A stretch of DNA of 21,370 bases from Dimargaris cristalligena (GCA_027576995.1 JANBQC010000496.1:1-21370), one strand, 5' to 3'. Positions 1-10,300 are shown, counted from the stretch's first letter. Numbers and translations are program-made. Notes: a model not told the origin generated them from the letters alone.

Positions 1-1765
1 CACCCCTTTCCCCTGTAGTTATCAGTAGTCGCTATACTCATTCCGTCGCCAAGTCTCGCAAGGACGTTGGATTAGGATATAGTAACACGAAGGGGTGTCG
101 GATTGGAGGTGGGTAGCAGGGGAAAGACAATGGATAACACGGTGGCGTCCACTAAAAGGGACCTTAATGGTACACCCTGTTCATCTTGCAACAACCTGTG
201 TTCCTATGTACCATTTTTATCGCTTGAATTAGGGCTGTATCACTTTTCTCTATATAATTCCACAGTGGCCAAGCTGGTCTTCATCGACTTCTGACTAAAC
301 TCAGCTTGTATATTCCTTTGGCCCTGTATCTGCTATCCAGCTATTAGCCCGCCACTAGAAAAATTGCACCGGTTTAGGGTGGGATGAAAATGGGTACTGC
401 CCAACGGAGGAGGTATTCCACACGGGGACATATTGAAAGCTCGGATATATAGCTAGGGCTATATACAGAGGTGTAATAAGGCTTGATACACCGTGACACA
501 ACTCTAACCCCATGATATTTTTGTGCACGGAATAGCGTGTTTAGGTCTGCTTAACTCTTCCCTCTGCGCCACCACATATACTTAGTAACTTTAAATAATA
601 GTGAGTATATATTTTCTGTTGAAAATGTAGAGTCTGGCTCTTAACAGGCGCTTTTTGGGCTCTTTAGGACATCCGCCAGGGGAGATGCTCTATGTAAAAT
701 CGGGATTATTCCAAAGGCACATAGCTGGGAAAGACGGGTCAACTATTTAGACCGGCTGTTAGTCAACCGTCATGTATCCGAATTTTTAGGATGACATTCT
801 TCCTATTATCGAGTTGCTTTTTAGGCCTGTAATACCAGACTGAGTCGTTTATTTTTTTACCCACTGAAACGGCTCTGTCTATAAAGTTGATTCGATGGCC
901 AATCACTGCTATATGTGTGTATATATTTAGGATTTTAATATTTCTCCAGACTAAAGATCCCACAGTATCGACCTGGCCATATGGATTAGGTCTTTGGCGT
1001 TAAATTTTGATGTGTGTTAACTACCCAGTGGACTTTACAGTGTGTGGCAGAACTACATACCTTTTCCACGACTAGGAATTGGTCTCAAACCCCAGCTATG
1101 TAAATGCATGTTGCCACACTGACCTGCCTCTAAAGAAATTCCGACTAATAATGCCAATATCTTGTTAGTTGGTCCCTGTGGACAGTTTATTGATTTATCG
1201 GGGTTGTATTTTATTGACCTGTGCCTGCTACAATGACTTGATAAAGGGTAAATGTGTAAGCTGGTCAGCACAGTAATCCCCAATATTAATCGATTAATTG
1301 GTCTTTACCAGAAAATGATGGATGTTTAACTAGTGCAAAATTGAGATACATTAAAAGGCCAAATAAGTGGGCATTGTAAGTCTCTATTCATAATGGAGCA
1401 GTACTCTCAGGTATAATTTTCCGGACATAATACCTTGAAGGTATTGGTAAGCCTTGTGGTTTACATATCTTATTAGTTTAGATTGCTGCACGGTAACTTT
1501 AGAAATAATTGAGTCGATATAAAAAATCAGGCCCAAACCGATGAGCCCTTATAGAATTTTCTGATGAGAGCAGAGCCCAAAGAAAGGGGAGTATGTGTAT
1601 AAAAACATCGCTAATCTCCGAGGATCCCCCGCTGCCTTAGTTTCTTTTTTTAAAAAAAAAATAGTAAAAATCCAAGTAAAAGCAAAGGCTGGTAGAAAAG
1701 AAGGCAACTTAACATTCAACTAAAATAAACTATGGTAGTAATAGTGTTGTTCAAAGCGACTGGCC
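1..1765. other. Gene-free stretch 3' of the nonaspanin gene
   Basis: I see no supportable gene here. The open frames are all short (under 100 codons), have no recognisable family motif and no convincing splice-joined partner. The segment is AT-leaning and holds the 3' untranslated side of the minus-strand nonaspanin gene. Near 1645-1665 there is a run of T followed by a run of A, which reads as T-rich then A-rich on the transcribed strand about 100 nt past the stop codon. No perfect AATAAA was spotted there. No tRNA-like A/B box pair was recognised. Confidence 0.6.
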
Positions 1766-3802
1766 CTAATCGATTTTGATGGAAGAGTAGATTTTGCGCA
1801 CAAAGAACAAGCAAGCGTAAAACCCAATGGTACCGGTCATGATAAAGAATAAAAAGGACATCAGGAACGACCAACCAAAGTAGAGCACCGAGCTCACAAA
1901 TGAGGTGAACTTCAAGCGGGACGAATAATAGAGGGCGCTGTAGAGGAAAATGTAAAACGACGACGCTCCCGCCGTGAAGAACGAGCGCCACCACCAGTGG
2001 TAGTCTTCAGCACACAAGTGGAAATAGCACACCAGGACGGTCACTTCCGCGCAGGTAATGACCAAAATGATGAAGACCAGGAAGAGGAAGCCGAATAGGT
2101 AGTAGAATTTTTGGAACCAGATACTGTTGAGGATGAAGTAAAGCTCCAGGAAAATGGCCACGAAGGGTAGGATACCGCCAATCAAGACCGACGGGACCGG
2201 GCGGAGGTAGAAGCTTTGGTCGGGCACCTGGCGGGGGATTTGGTTGGTCCGCACCGGGGCCTCCAATTTAGGCTTGCGCAGGCCAAAGTAGGCGCCGGCG
2301 AAGGTCAGCGGGGCCGACACCAAGAACCAGAGACCAATCACAGCCACCAGGGTGCCGCCGGGGACGGCACCGGACGAGTGGGAGCCGATCAAGAACAAGT
2401 TGAGACAGAAAACAATAGCGAACACAATCGAGGGCACCAAAAACGCCCCGAGTAGAATGGTCCGTTTGAGCTGGGCCCCGTTTAACATCTTGTAAACCCG
2501 GGCGGTATTGTAGCCAGCCGCGCAACTGAACAGAACGTAGAAGCAGACCATCATAGTGGCCAAAGAGCCCCGGTTAGAGGGCGACAGGAAGCCCAACGAA
2601 GCGAACACCAGAGTGACGACGGCCATGTAGAACAGCTGACAGCCGTTGCCAACCAGAATCGACAGCAGACGAGCGTAAGCGGGCGGACGGAATACGTCCC
2701 CGTGCACCAGCTTCCAACCGAAATCCTCCTGCAGGTCCTCCTGGGCGTCCATGGCGTTGTAACGCGCAATGTCCCTATGCAGGGTCCGGACCAGCACCAT
2801 AGCGATCATACCAGTCAGGAAAATGACCACCACCATGGAGTTAATGAGACTGAACCAGTGGATCTGGGGGTCCATGTTAAACAAGTAGGCGTCCCAACGG
2901 GTACCCCAGGTAATGTCCGACGGAATCCATTCGACTGAATAAGTGAAAGTAACCAATGTGTCGCCCGATTCGCTCAGGGCCTGAGGCTCGACCGAGTCGC
3001 AGAGCCGGTCGGTGGCCTCCAGGGGCAAGTCAGCGGGGGTTTGCTTGCTGGATGGGGTGGCCGTAACTCCGACGATGCGGTTACGGGTGTCATCTACCGG
3101 GTGGTAGTGGATTTGAATCTGGTAATGGTTGTGGAAGTAACTGGTCTGCTCATTGACGACCCGGCCCAGAGCAATGCCTACTGAGGGTGCAATGGTCACC
3201 GTTTTGGGGGCGTGTTGTTGGCCCCCATCCTCCGACTGGTCTGCCGTCGCGGTTGACGACGGCGACGACGACCCATCGTCCACCACAAAGAGCATCACAT
3301 CCTGAGTCACCGGTAGTCCGTCGATGAGCCAATTGAGCATATAGTTATCCTGGATCCGGCTATTGATGAACTTGGCATCCTGGGCGGGAACCACCGAGCG
3401 ACACAAGGCCTGACAGGACGAGTTGCGACCGAAGTGCAGGTCAAAGGGCGAGTTGAAGATACGGTCCCCGAATAGGATGGCCCCCAGGGATTCGGCTTTG
3501 CTCTGGGGCCCACCCTCTTCGGCACTGGGGCGGCAGAAGTGGAAGGGAGGGAAATAGTAGTCGTACGAGATGATGGACTTGAGGCGGTGGTCGGTGTTGG
3601 ACGAGGCCTGGGCCGTTAAATGGTTAACGTCCAATTCGACCTTGTCACCCAGGCGGTAGTCATTGGGGGCTACACCGGGGAGATAAAAGGCCACTGTAGA
3701 AGGGGTGAGGAGGAGGGCTACAAACAGAAGAAGCCCGGTCAGGCCTGGCCGTCGGCCCTGGCGGGACTTGGCGGGCGAAGGGCGAAGGAAGAATGATCCC
3801 AT
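1766..3802 (-). CDS. Transmembrane 9 superfamily protein (nonaspanin, EMP70/TM9SF type)
   Basis: This is an endomembrane protein of the EMP70/TM9SF family, which acts in the Golgi and endosomes in membrane-protein sorting and cell adhesion. I start it at the ATG whose first base is 3802, giving 678 aa; the open frame extends further upstream only from a TTG codon. An arginine-rich N-terminus leads into a hydrophobic signal peptide (about residues 20-38) ending before FYLPGVAP, the usual start of the mature lumenal domain. The lumenal domain ends with WGTRWDAYL (about 299-307). Nine hydrophobic spans follow, at roughly 320-340, 382-405, 415-436, 449-471, 485-507, 536-560, 569-595, 609-628 and 642-668. 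Family signatures are GWKLVHGDVFRPP after the first span, NQIPRQVP before the sixth, and EDYHWWWRSF. The C-terminus KID fits the KxD/E motif known to bind COPI for Golgi retention. A Ser/Asp-rich lumenal linker (about 176-200) looks lineage-specific. The coding frame is uninterrupted; a 5' UTR intron is possible because a pyrimidine stretch ending CAG lies directly before the ATG. Confidence 0.95.
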   Translation of the reverse strand: MGSFFLRPSPAKSRQGRRPGLTGLLLFVALLLTPSTVAFYLPGVAPNDYRLGDKVELDVNHLTAQASSNTDHRLKSIISYDYYFPPFHFCRPSAEEGGPQSKAESLGAILFGDRIFNSPFDLHFGRNSSCQALCRSVVPAQDAKFINSRIQDNYMLNWLIDGLPVTQDVMLFVVDDGSSSPSSTATADQSEDGGQQHAPKTVTIAPSVGIALGRVVNEQTSYFHNHYQIQIHYHPVDDTRNRIVGVTATPSSKQTPADLPLEATDRLCDSVEPQALSESGDTLVTFTYSVEWIPSDITWGTRWDAYLFNMDPQIHWFSLINSMVVVIFLTGMIAMVLVRTLHRDIARYNAMDAQEDLQEDFGWKLVHGDVFRPPAYARLLSILVGNGCQLFYMAVVTLVFASLGFLSPSNRGSLATMMVCFYVLFSCAAGYNTARVYKMLNGAQLKRTILLGAFLVPSIVFAIVFCLNLFLIGSHSSGAVPGGTLVAVIGLWFLVSAPLTFAGAYFGLRKPKLEAPVRTNQIPRQVPDQSFYLRPVPSVLIGGILPFVAIFLELYFILNSIWFQKFYYLFGFLFLVFIILVITCAEVTVLVCYFHLCAEDYHWWWRSFFTAGASSFYIFLYSALYYSSRLKFTSFVSSVLYFGWSFLMSFLFFIMTGTIGFYACLFFVRKIYSSIKID

Positions 3803-4981
3803 GCCTGGGATGACGAGGAAATGGGGAAATAAAAACGCCAAGGAGAGAGACTATTCGGATATAACTATGTTGGAAAAGGGAATATAGTCTCACAATCGAT
3901 AAATTAAAAAGAAGGTCTGAGCAATAAAAGGGAGAATGAGGTGGTAGTGGTCAATGGAAAACGGTTGCCTGTAAAACAAGTGGAATGGGTTTAACCGTTG
4001 TCAGGGAGGGGAGGGGGCTCGAGGGCTTGCGGGGCTCACAAAAAGCTGGCGCAGGAGAGGTGTACATATATGGGCAGGCCAAAGGACGAGGAGGGTATAG
4101 GTGACTATAATTAAAGGAGAAGGAGAAGGGAGGAGAGCCCAGACAATGATAGTGCTGGGTAAAAGGGCCCCCCGCCTGCAATTCCCCCTTTCCCCCAACC
4201 CCCCTATTGACTAGGCAATAGAAGGCTAGAGTAATAGTAATTGGGTTTCCTGGTAGCGGCTCTTTCTGGTATACCCAATAGTCTATAGTAGGCTAAACTA
4301 TCAGACGGAAGAGACCAGAATTTAAATCTAGTAAACGGCAGAAATCAGTTAGAAAACAGACACTATAACACTATGCATTCCTCAACATTTGTAAAGCCCC
4401 CACACAGTAGATTTCAAACGCAGTCCCCCGGGTGTCACTTTGAGCCCCTTGAATGCACGCACAAAGGCCCTTATAAAGTTACCCGATATATCAAAAGAAG
4501 TGGGCTGGCGTCTCCCAATGCCCAGTCCAATTCAGATGCTTAGGAATGAAAGATAAGGGATGCGCCTAAGGTAGCCCCAATTGCTACGCAGCATTGGCCT
4601 GTTTATTAAATTAACATTCAAGATGAGGCATAAAGTAACCTACTGCAAATGAACCATGCTGCACGATGGCTACTTACTAACGGTATCCAACTTTAGATTC
4701 TTAACATAATAGTTCACTAAATACATATTTTATTTGCTACGTTAACATTGTATAAGGGGATTATTATGATATGTAAGAGGATATACCCCCAAGCAACGGA
4801 GGGGGGGATAAAGAGATAAGAATGGACCTCAAATTATTTCACGATAGCCAACGAGGTATGTCCACCAAAGCGATTTCCGAGATGCACCACATGTTATGGA
4901 AATAAAAAAAAATACAAACGGAAAGGACGATGAAATGCTAGCTATCAGAGGAAAAAGCCAAGGTGGGGCGCGCTGGTTGAC
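3803..4981. other. Intergenic region between CPA1 3' end and nonaspanin 5' end
   Basis: The two neighbouring genes lie in tandem on the minus strand, so this stretch should hold the CPA1 3' UTR (right side) and the nonaspanin promoter and leader (left side). No coding region is supported. The only distinct element is the four-run C tract at 4168-4204. The sequence after the CPA1 stop is T-rich on the transcribed strand (the A run near 4904-4914 on the plus strand). Confidence 0.6.
4168..4204 (-). other. Putative G-quadruplex motif upstream of the nonaspanin gene
   Basis: On the minus strand four G runs (6, 5, 5 and 6 nt) are separated by loops of about 2, 3 and 10 nt. This satisfies the standard four-tract G-quadruplex pattern. 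It lies about 365-400 nt upstream of the nonaspanin start codon and on its sense strand, so it is in the promoter or a long leader. Formation and function are inference. Confidence 0.5.
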
Positions 4982-6289
4982 TTAGGCTGCCACAGAAACG
5001 GGCTCGGCGGTGGCGGTTTCCAGATTCTTGTGGAAGGCGGTCTCCTGAGTGGTACGCTGGATCTTGGCCTCGCGCACCTGGGTCAGGAAGCTATCGAACA
5101 GGTACTGGGTGTCCTGGGGCCCGCCCTTGGCTTCGGGGTGGAATTGGACCGAGCTGAAGGGCAGGAAGGAGTGGCGAATACCCTCGTTGGAGCCGTCATT
5201 GGCATTCACGAAGTAGCGCTGCCATCCAGAGGGCATCGCACCATCATCCTTCAGGGCGAATCCATGGTTCTGCGAGGTAATCACACACTGGCCGTTGGTC
5301 AGGTTTACGGCGGGCTGGTTGTGGCCACGGTTACCATAGCGCATCTTGTAGACATCCAAGCCGGCGGCCATACCCATGATCTGGTTACCCATGCAGATAC
5401 CGAAGATGGGCTTGTTAAAGGTCTGGTAAGCCTGACGCACGTTCTGGATCAGAGGGGTGCACTTGGTGGGGCTTCCGGGGCCGTTGGAAATAAACAGGCC
5501 GTCGAAGTGGTCAGCCACGGCATTGAAGTTGTAGTTCCAGGGCAGCAGGGTAACAGCGGCACCGCGGGCCACCAGGCAACGCAGGATATTCTGCTTGATA
5601 CCACAGTCCACCACGGCGATCTTGACGTCGCCACCGGGGTTGAACTGCTGGGGCTCGGTGACGGACACCTTAGCGACCAGGTTATCGGTGTTCGGATCCA
5701 CAAATTCAACTTCCTCGGTGGCGGGGGCCTTGGAGCCGCCCACGGTCAGAGCGCCTAGGGTGGAACCCTGATCACGGAGAAGATGGACCAAGGCACGGGT
5801 ATCGACACCCGAAATGGCGGGGATGCCGGAACGGGTGCACCACTCACCCAGGGACTCGACGGCGTTCCAGTGGGAGTAGCGGGTAGCGTAGTCGCTGACC
5901 ACGATAGCTTTGCACTGGATCTTATCCGACTCGAAGTTACGGAGCAGACCGAACTGGTCGCGGTCGAAGGCAGGCACGCCGTAGTTGCCAACCAGGGGCT
6001 GGGTGAACACCAGAATCTGACCGTGGTAGGAAGGGTCGGTCATGGACTCGGGGTAACCAACCAGGGAAGTGGTGAAGACGGTCTCGCCGGAAGTGGCGGG
6101 GGCCTGGGTGGCACCGAAAGACTGGCCGGTGAAGGTCTGGCCGGTCTTGAGGGACAGGTAGGCGGGCTCGGTCAGACGCGCGGGGGCGGATCCGTTGGAG
6201 GTGGCCTTGATGGTGGCGTTGGAGACGGTGGCCAGAGAGCGGCGCAGGGCAGAGGTGGCCTTAAGAGACTTCTGGGAGAAGGAAAACAT
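4982..6289 (-). CDS. CPA1: Arginine-specific carbamoyl-phosphate synthase, small (glutaminase) subunit, mitochondrial type
   Basis: This subunit hydrolyses glutamine and passes ammonia to the large subunit (CPA2/arg-3 type), making carbamoyl phosphate for arginine synthesis. The 435 aa protein starts with a Ser/Arg/Ala-rich leader without acidic residues (about 1-35), typical of a mitochondrial targeting signal as in Neurospora ARG-2. The N-terminal CPSase small-chain domain includes FTTSLVGYPESMTDPSY and GVDTRALV. The class I glutamine amidotransferase domain begins near VVDCGIKQNILR and contains SNGPGSP (268-274, oxyanion strand). Its nucleophile motif GICMGNQ has Cys299, and QFHPEA has His384 and Glu386, so the catalytic triad is complete. 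Length is normal for fungal orthologues and the coding frame has no intron. The ATG at 6289 is the first after the attenuator uORF; the 169 nt between them contain no other ATG. Long antisense open frames over this gene are codon-bias shadows. Arginine-dependent translational control through the uORF is predicted. Confidence 0.97.
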   Translation of the reverse strand: MFSFSQKSLKATSALRRSLATVSNATIKATSNGSAPARLTEPAYLSLKTGQTFTGQSFGATQAPATSGETVFTTSLVGYPESMTDPSYHGQILVFTQPLVGNYGVPAFDRDQFGLLRNFESDKIQCKAIVVSDYATRYSHWNAVESLGEWCTRSGIPAISGVDTRALVHLLRDQGSTLGALTVGGSKAPATEEVEFVDPNTDNLVAKVSVTEPQQFNPGGDVKIAVVDCGIKQNILRCLVARGAAVTLLPWNYNFNAVADHFDGLFISNGPGSPTKCTPLIQNVRQAYQTFNKPIFGICMGNQIMGMAAGLDVYKMRYGNRGHNQPAVNLTNGQCVITSQNHGFALKDDGAMPSGWQRYFVNANDGSNEGIRHSFLPFSSVQFHPEAKGGPQDTQYLFDSFLTQVREAKIQRTTQETAFHKNLETATAEPVSVAA

Positions 6290-6458
6290 GGCGAATGCTG
6301 TTGAGGGGGGGTTGGTTGGGTAGATAGGGTGAAGAACTGCGAAGGAGGTAACGGGTTGTCAAGACTTTGGTGCTGAGAGTAAACAACTATAACGATAATT
6401 TAGAAGGGCGAAAGAATACTAGGGGAAAGGCGGGTGGGATTCGACAAGACCGGGGGAC

Positions 6459-6731
6459 TTAGAAACCGACGGCAGATTTCCAAACTGTGGGGATACAGAG
6501 GAAATAAGATGTTGGGCGAAATCAAGGTAAAACAGGTGTCAGGCGAGTTAGTTACAAGGTGGATGTTATACAGATATGATGTTAACCGGATCGCTTAGCA
6601 AACAAATCGATAACTGGTCGTTTTAATAATTAGCAGCGGTCGAGGGCGCGCGTACTGAGTGCCTGGAAGCGAAACCTACCTTGGTCAGGGATATAATCGG
6701 ATGAGTTCCTCTCTTGGTTGTGAGAGTACAT
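6459..6731 (-). CDS. Arginine attenuator peptide uORF of CPA1 (two exons)
   Basis: This is a 25-residue uORF in the CPA1 leader. Exon 1 is 6731-6680 (ATG to the first base of codon 18), the intron is 6679-6485, and exon 2 is 6484-6459 ending in TAA. Spliced residues 10-20 read SSDYIPDQVWK. Aligned without gaps to the known fungal attenuator peptides, the invariant Asp12-Tyr13, an aliphatic residue at 14, Asp16, an aliphatic residue at 18 and Trp19 are all in register. Total length (25) equals that of the yeast CPA1 leader peptide. In the known family the nascent peptide stalls the ribosome when arginine is high, which blocks scanning to CPA1 and promotes nonsense-mediated decay. Splice sites are good: AAG|GTAGGT donor and a pyrimidine-rich CCCCACAG acceptor. 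The match, the splice join and the position upstream of CPA1 were each found by reading the sequence and agree with one another. That it functions here is inference from the family. Confidence 0.9.
6485..6679 (-). other. Intron splitting the attenuator-peptide uORF
   Basis: A 195-nt GT-AG intron interrupts codon 18 after its first base. If it is retained, the reading frame continues for 16 codons past residue 17 to a TAA, giving about 33 residues that lack the conserved Val-Trp. Only the spliced form encodes the full attenuator motif. There is no ATG on the sense strand inside the intron. Confidence 0.8.
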
Positions 6732-7081
6732 GAAAGCGAGTTGGGGGAGCGCCTACACAATCAAGCCACGGTGACGATGTTCGTAACTATGGAAGAGGAA
6801 ACCAATAATAGGTAGGAGGGAAACAGGCCGGTTAGTACAACCGGACGAAAAGGAGATTCACGAACTCGAGCGACACGGGTAAATCTATATATTCACCACT
6901 ATAAATGATTACGGGAATTTACCTTGAATAAAGTAAGAGCTTGGGGTATAATAAGTGGGCTATAAAAGCGAAGTAATAGGCTATAGAAATAGTAGAAGCG
7001 AGGCTAGAGGCAACCAAAGAGGGGGAAGTGAAAGAAGAAAGGTAAAGTAAGGTGAAGAACTGGAGGGGCGGCTGCTGGTTA

Positions 7082-7113
<32 letters not shown>

Positions 7114-7137
7114 AGTATGTATGTATGGAGGAGAGGG
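6732..7137 (-). promoter_or_regulatory. CPA1 leader/promoter region free of upstream ATGs
   Basis: On the CPA1 sense strand this stretch has no ATG, so the attenuator-peptide ATG would be the first start codon met by a scanning ribosome wherever transcription begins in it. An AT-rich TATATA-like patch near 6885-6895 could act as a core promoter element, but no transcription start can be fixed from sequence. Confidence 0.4.
7086..7113. repeat. (TA)n microsatellite
   Basis: This is an uninterrupted TA dinucleotide tract of about 28 nt, followed at once by three copies of GTAT. It is a simple repeat upstream of CPA1 and likely to vary in length. Confidence 0.95.
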
Positions 7138-7187
7138 CATACAGCCAGAGAGAGCATACAGCCAGAGAGAGCATATAACCAGATAGG
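7137..7187. repeat. 17-nt tandem repeat, about three copies
   Basis: The unit GCATACAGCCAGAGAGA occurs twice without change, followed by a third diverged copy. It sits about 25 nt from the TA microsatellite. No function is apparent. Confidence 0.85.
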
Positions 7188-7363
7188 AGAGCATGGCTAT
7201 TTTTTTTTCACGCATATACACGGAAAGGCGATTATGATAAGATGGAGGCGAGCAGCCAATCAGAACTCTGAATAGTAATACAGTGTCTGCGACTAGGCCG
7301 GCGGGATTGGCCAGCGGCAACGCCTGAGACATCCACAGAGGCCACACTGGGCAACGGAGACGG

Positions 7364-7370
7364 TGACTCA
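7364..7370. promoter_or_regulatory. Possible Gcn4/CPC1-type site (TGACTCA)
   Basis: A perfect TGACTCA, the bZIP general-amino-acid-control site, lies about 630 nt upstream of the attenuator uORF start. Arginine genes are classic targets of this control in fungi. However, TGASTCA is expected a few times by chance in 21 kb, and other copies occur inside the nonaspanin gene and in the gene-free region, so this is weak. Confidence 0.25.
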
Positions 7371-10300
7371 TTTAGCCCTCTTATTCGCCAACTTCGGCGG
7401 GTCAAATTCCACGATGATTCGCAAACCTTTACGGATAAGGCTCACCATTCCCTCTCCTCCATGCTGCCCTGCACACCATTCCCCCTCTCTGGCAAAGGAG
7501 AAAAATGCTCTTCGTCTACCTAGACTTCTCCTCCCTTTGGTTCTGCTGCCTCAGTTGTTGGCTTTATGACCGAATCATAACTAAACCATCCGCATCGGCT
7601 TATCTTATCGCGCCCCTGGCGAACCCTCTTCTCCTCTAGATTACCAATAAATACCACTCACTACTCCTCCTCCTCCTGCATCGGCATGTACCGTGCGTCT
7701 CATAAATAACACCTGGTTTGCCGTAGTTGTTGGGGAGGCACCTCCTACACCATGTACAGCTTCACCCACTAATGCTTTGAAACACGGCGTACCCCTCCGT
7801 TTCGGTTGCTTGGCCTATAACCCCCATTACCATATCCAAGGCGGCAGTAAGTTGAGTGAAAAGGGTCATGGGAAGGGTACGTGCACTACCGGTCCATATC
7901 TCGGAACGCCTACTCTGAATTTCCGTACCGCCTCCACCGTCCAACCTACCAATAAGACTCCTATAGAGTGGTCACTGACGAAGGTCCCGTGAGCGAAATG
8001 CGAGGAATTGCACTAATCCCCTCTATCATCGAGGCGGCCGGAATTGAGGGGCGGATAATAGAATGATTGAATTGAAGTCGTTTATATCCGTCACTAATCC
8101 ATTCACTCCCGCCCCCTATAGTACACCCCCTCCCACTCTGCTGATGCGCATGAAAACTAATAGATTAGTCCACAATGCCTCGGAAAATATTTACCCTCTG
8201 CATGGGTATGGGAGGGGAAGGTGTGAGAACTATGTGGGGGTGGCCGAGATATCGGATGTATGACCTAGTTGGACTAGCCCAAGTCTTCTTTCAGTCAAAA
8301 CAAAGAGGTGGTCAACCAGTTAGTTTACAGAGTATCCCAAACAACTTTATTCGTGTACTAGTTACTCCATCATGACACTCTACTAAACCACCTCTTATCC
8401 AGCTATCCCACTTGGTGGCCTGATTAATTACACTGGACCAAGTCAAGAAGCCACGGTGGAGAGAGGGGACGGAAGACTTCCTCTATATTCTTCCTTCGTT
8501 ATCGACTCGATTTACCAAATCCTGCCGACCTTATCATCCATGGACTCCACTGCTCTCTCCAATCGCCTGCGAGGTACGTAAAACGTGTGTATGTGGAGGA
8601 GGGGAGCCGCCGAGGCATGTGCCTGCTTCTTAAGGCTCTTGGAAATTGACCGGCCAGGGCCAAAGCCTTGTTTTATTATTAATTTGTAATCTTTAGAACT
8701 CTCTCGTCCGTGAATGGAAGCCTGCATCAGGTGTTCGATGGGGTAGCGGCATAAGGAAGATTATACATTAACCATGTAACGAGTTAGTGGTGTCATATAT
8801 TCCGGATAATAGAACACGCTCCCAAAAATAGTCTAAGGCGCCAGAGCGGGGGTGGGGCAATTCTCGCTTCCAAGGACCGATGCTCCTCGCCGATAGTATA
8901 CCTATCAAGTGAAAAGCCTCGTTTCAAAGGTCTGATAAATGTCTAGTATTTGTGGAAACAGTGGTGTCCCTGGGTAAAGGAAAGGCACCTCCTTGTCGGC
9001 TTTCCGCCCGTTTCATCTTGGCTTCTCTGAAACGGGAGGACACTCCGGATATAGGGGCAGCCCTGCCTTAGTTATTTAGGTTTTGTGGCACATGTAAGGT
9101 AGGCTGGGAAGGTCCATACTGGGGGCCCAACCCTGGTGACATTGCGCTCCAAACCATCCAATGGCTTACTATATTTTACTCTCCCCAGCCGCCATTGCGT
9201 GGAACGACACTGGAGCTACATCTGGGCCCGAAATGGTTATGGGTCCGCTCACTGCTTCCGCTTTCTAACCCTTTCGTGTGTTCACGATACTTCAATCGTT
9301 TATATTTTTAGAATGAGGATGCGTTGTTAAAACTATATATAAATATATGGCACTTTGCTTATACCTTCACTCGTTCACTACTGAAAATTTAGCCCCACTG
9401 TAATACAAACGCGCTATCTTTAAAATCTAGCCAACTCAACTCCGCGACTCCCTTCCACTGAATACTAAAATCCATCCCAAGTTCAAACCCTAACGGTCCG
9501 TCTGAAGTAATTGGTAGAAACGGAAGAGGGTTAGCTAAGCTATTCGATTTTGTATGAGTGGGAGAATATAGAAATCGTGAGTAACCGCCCTAAGTTACGC
9601 AACTTATCTAGATGAGCACAGCCGGCCGTTGACCTAAAACGACTATAGCCGACACTGGTATTTTTCGACCGCAAGTCTTTAACCCTGCTGTTGACCAACC
9701 CCAAGCTAAGGTCGCAAAAGTGGACCTGTATTTTTTCCACTTTTTTTTTGCTTTAATCCAAGTAGCACCCCCTTTTAATCCCCCCACCCAGACTAGACTA
9801 TACATCCCCTCCCCCTCATACTTTGACGTTACTTAAAAATTATATAGTTCAATTAAAGGCGCTATGCGTTGGGGAAACGGAAAAGTGCAATACGAGCAAC
9901 CCCGCCGTTACATCGCGGCTATCGGTTGCATCATTATCATGGGACGGGGCGTCCAGACTTCGCCGCAGAAGCGACTATCGAGTGTACAAGTTACGTATCG
10001 ACGAAGGTCAGCAGCCGACTCAATTATGAAGGGTTTCCTTGTATATTCTAATACTATTAACCCCCATATCTCCCTTCTCTGAGTCAGTAATAGGGATACT
10101 ATGTATCTAATGCCGAAAACTGCCTAAAATAGCTCCCGTAAATTATTGCAAATTGGGGCGTTAGGGTAATTCGTTCCCTGTCTGCACCGACATGCCCACG
10201 CTGCGGAGGTTGGTTTAGCCGCCGGTTGAGGGGGCGTGTGCGTTGGGGAGGGAGGCGCCAGCAATGACATACTTTTTCCAGAGGCAAGTGTCATTATAGA

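Noticed and set aside
3803..3841. N-terminal extension of the nonaspanin gene to 3841
   Set aside because: The codon at 3841 is TTG, not ATG; the ATG at 3802 gives a normal signal peptide.
5030..5758. 242-codon open frame antisense to CPA1
   Set aside because: It mirrors the GC-rich codon pattern of CPA1 on the other strand and has no family motif; the same applies to 5783-6304.
8304..8395. 9-bp inverted repeat AGAGGTGGT / ACCACCTCT
   Set aside because: At this spacing several are expected by chance; no target-site duplication or element structure is seen.
9007..9036. 9-bp inverted repeat CCCGTTTCA / TGAAACGGG with a 12-nt loop
   Set aside because: About one such repeat is expected by chance in a window this size, and nothing around it suggests a gene or terminator.
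10080..10086. Second TGASTCA bZIP-type site
   Set aside because: It lies in gene-free DNA with no nearby start; it shows that such sites occur at chance frequency here.
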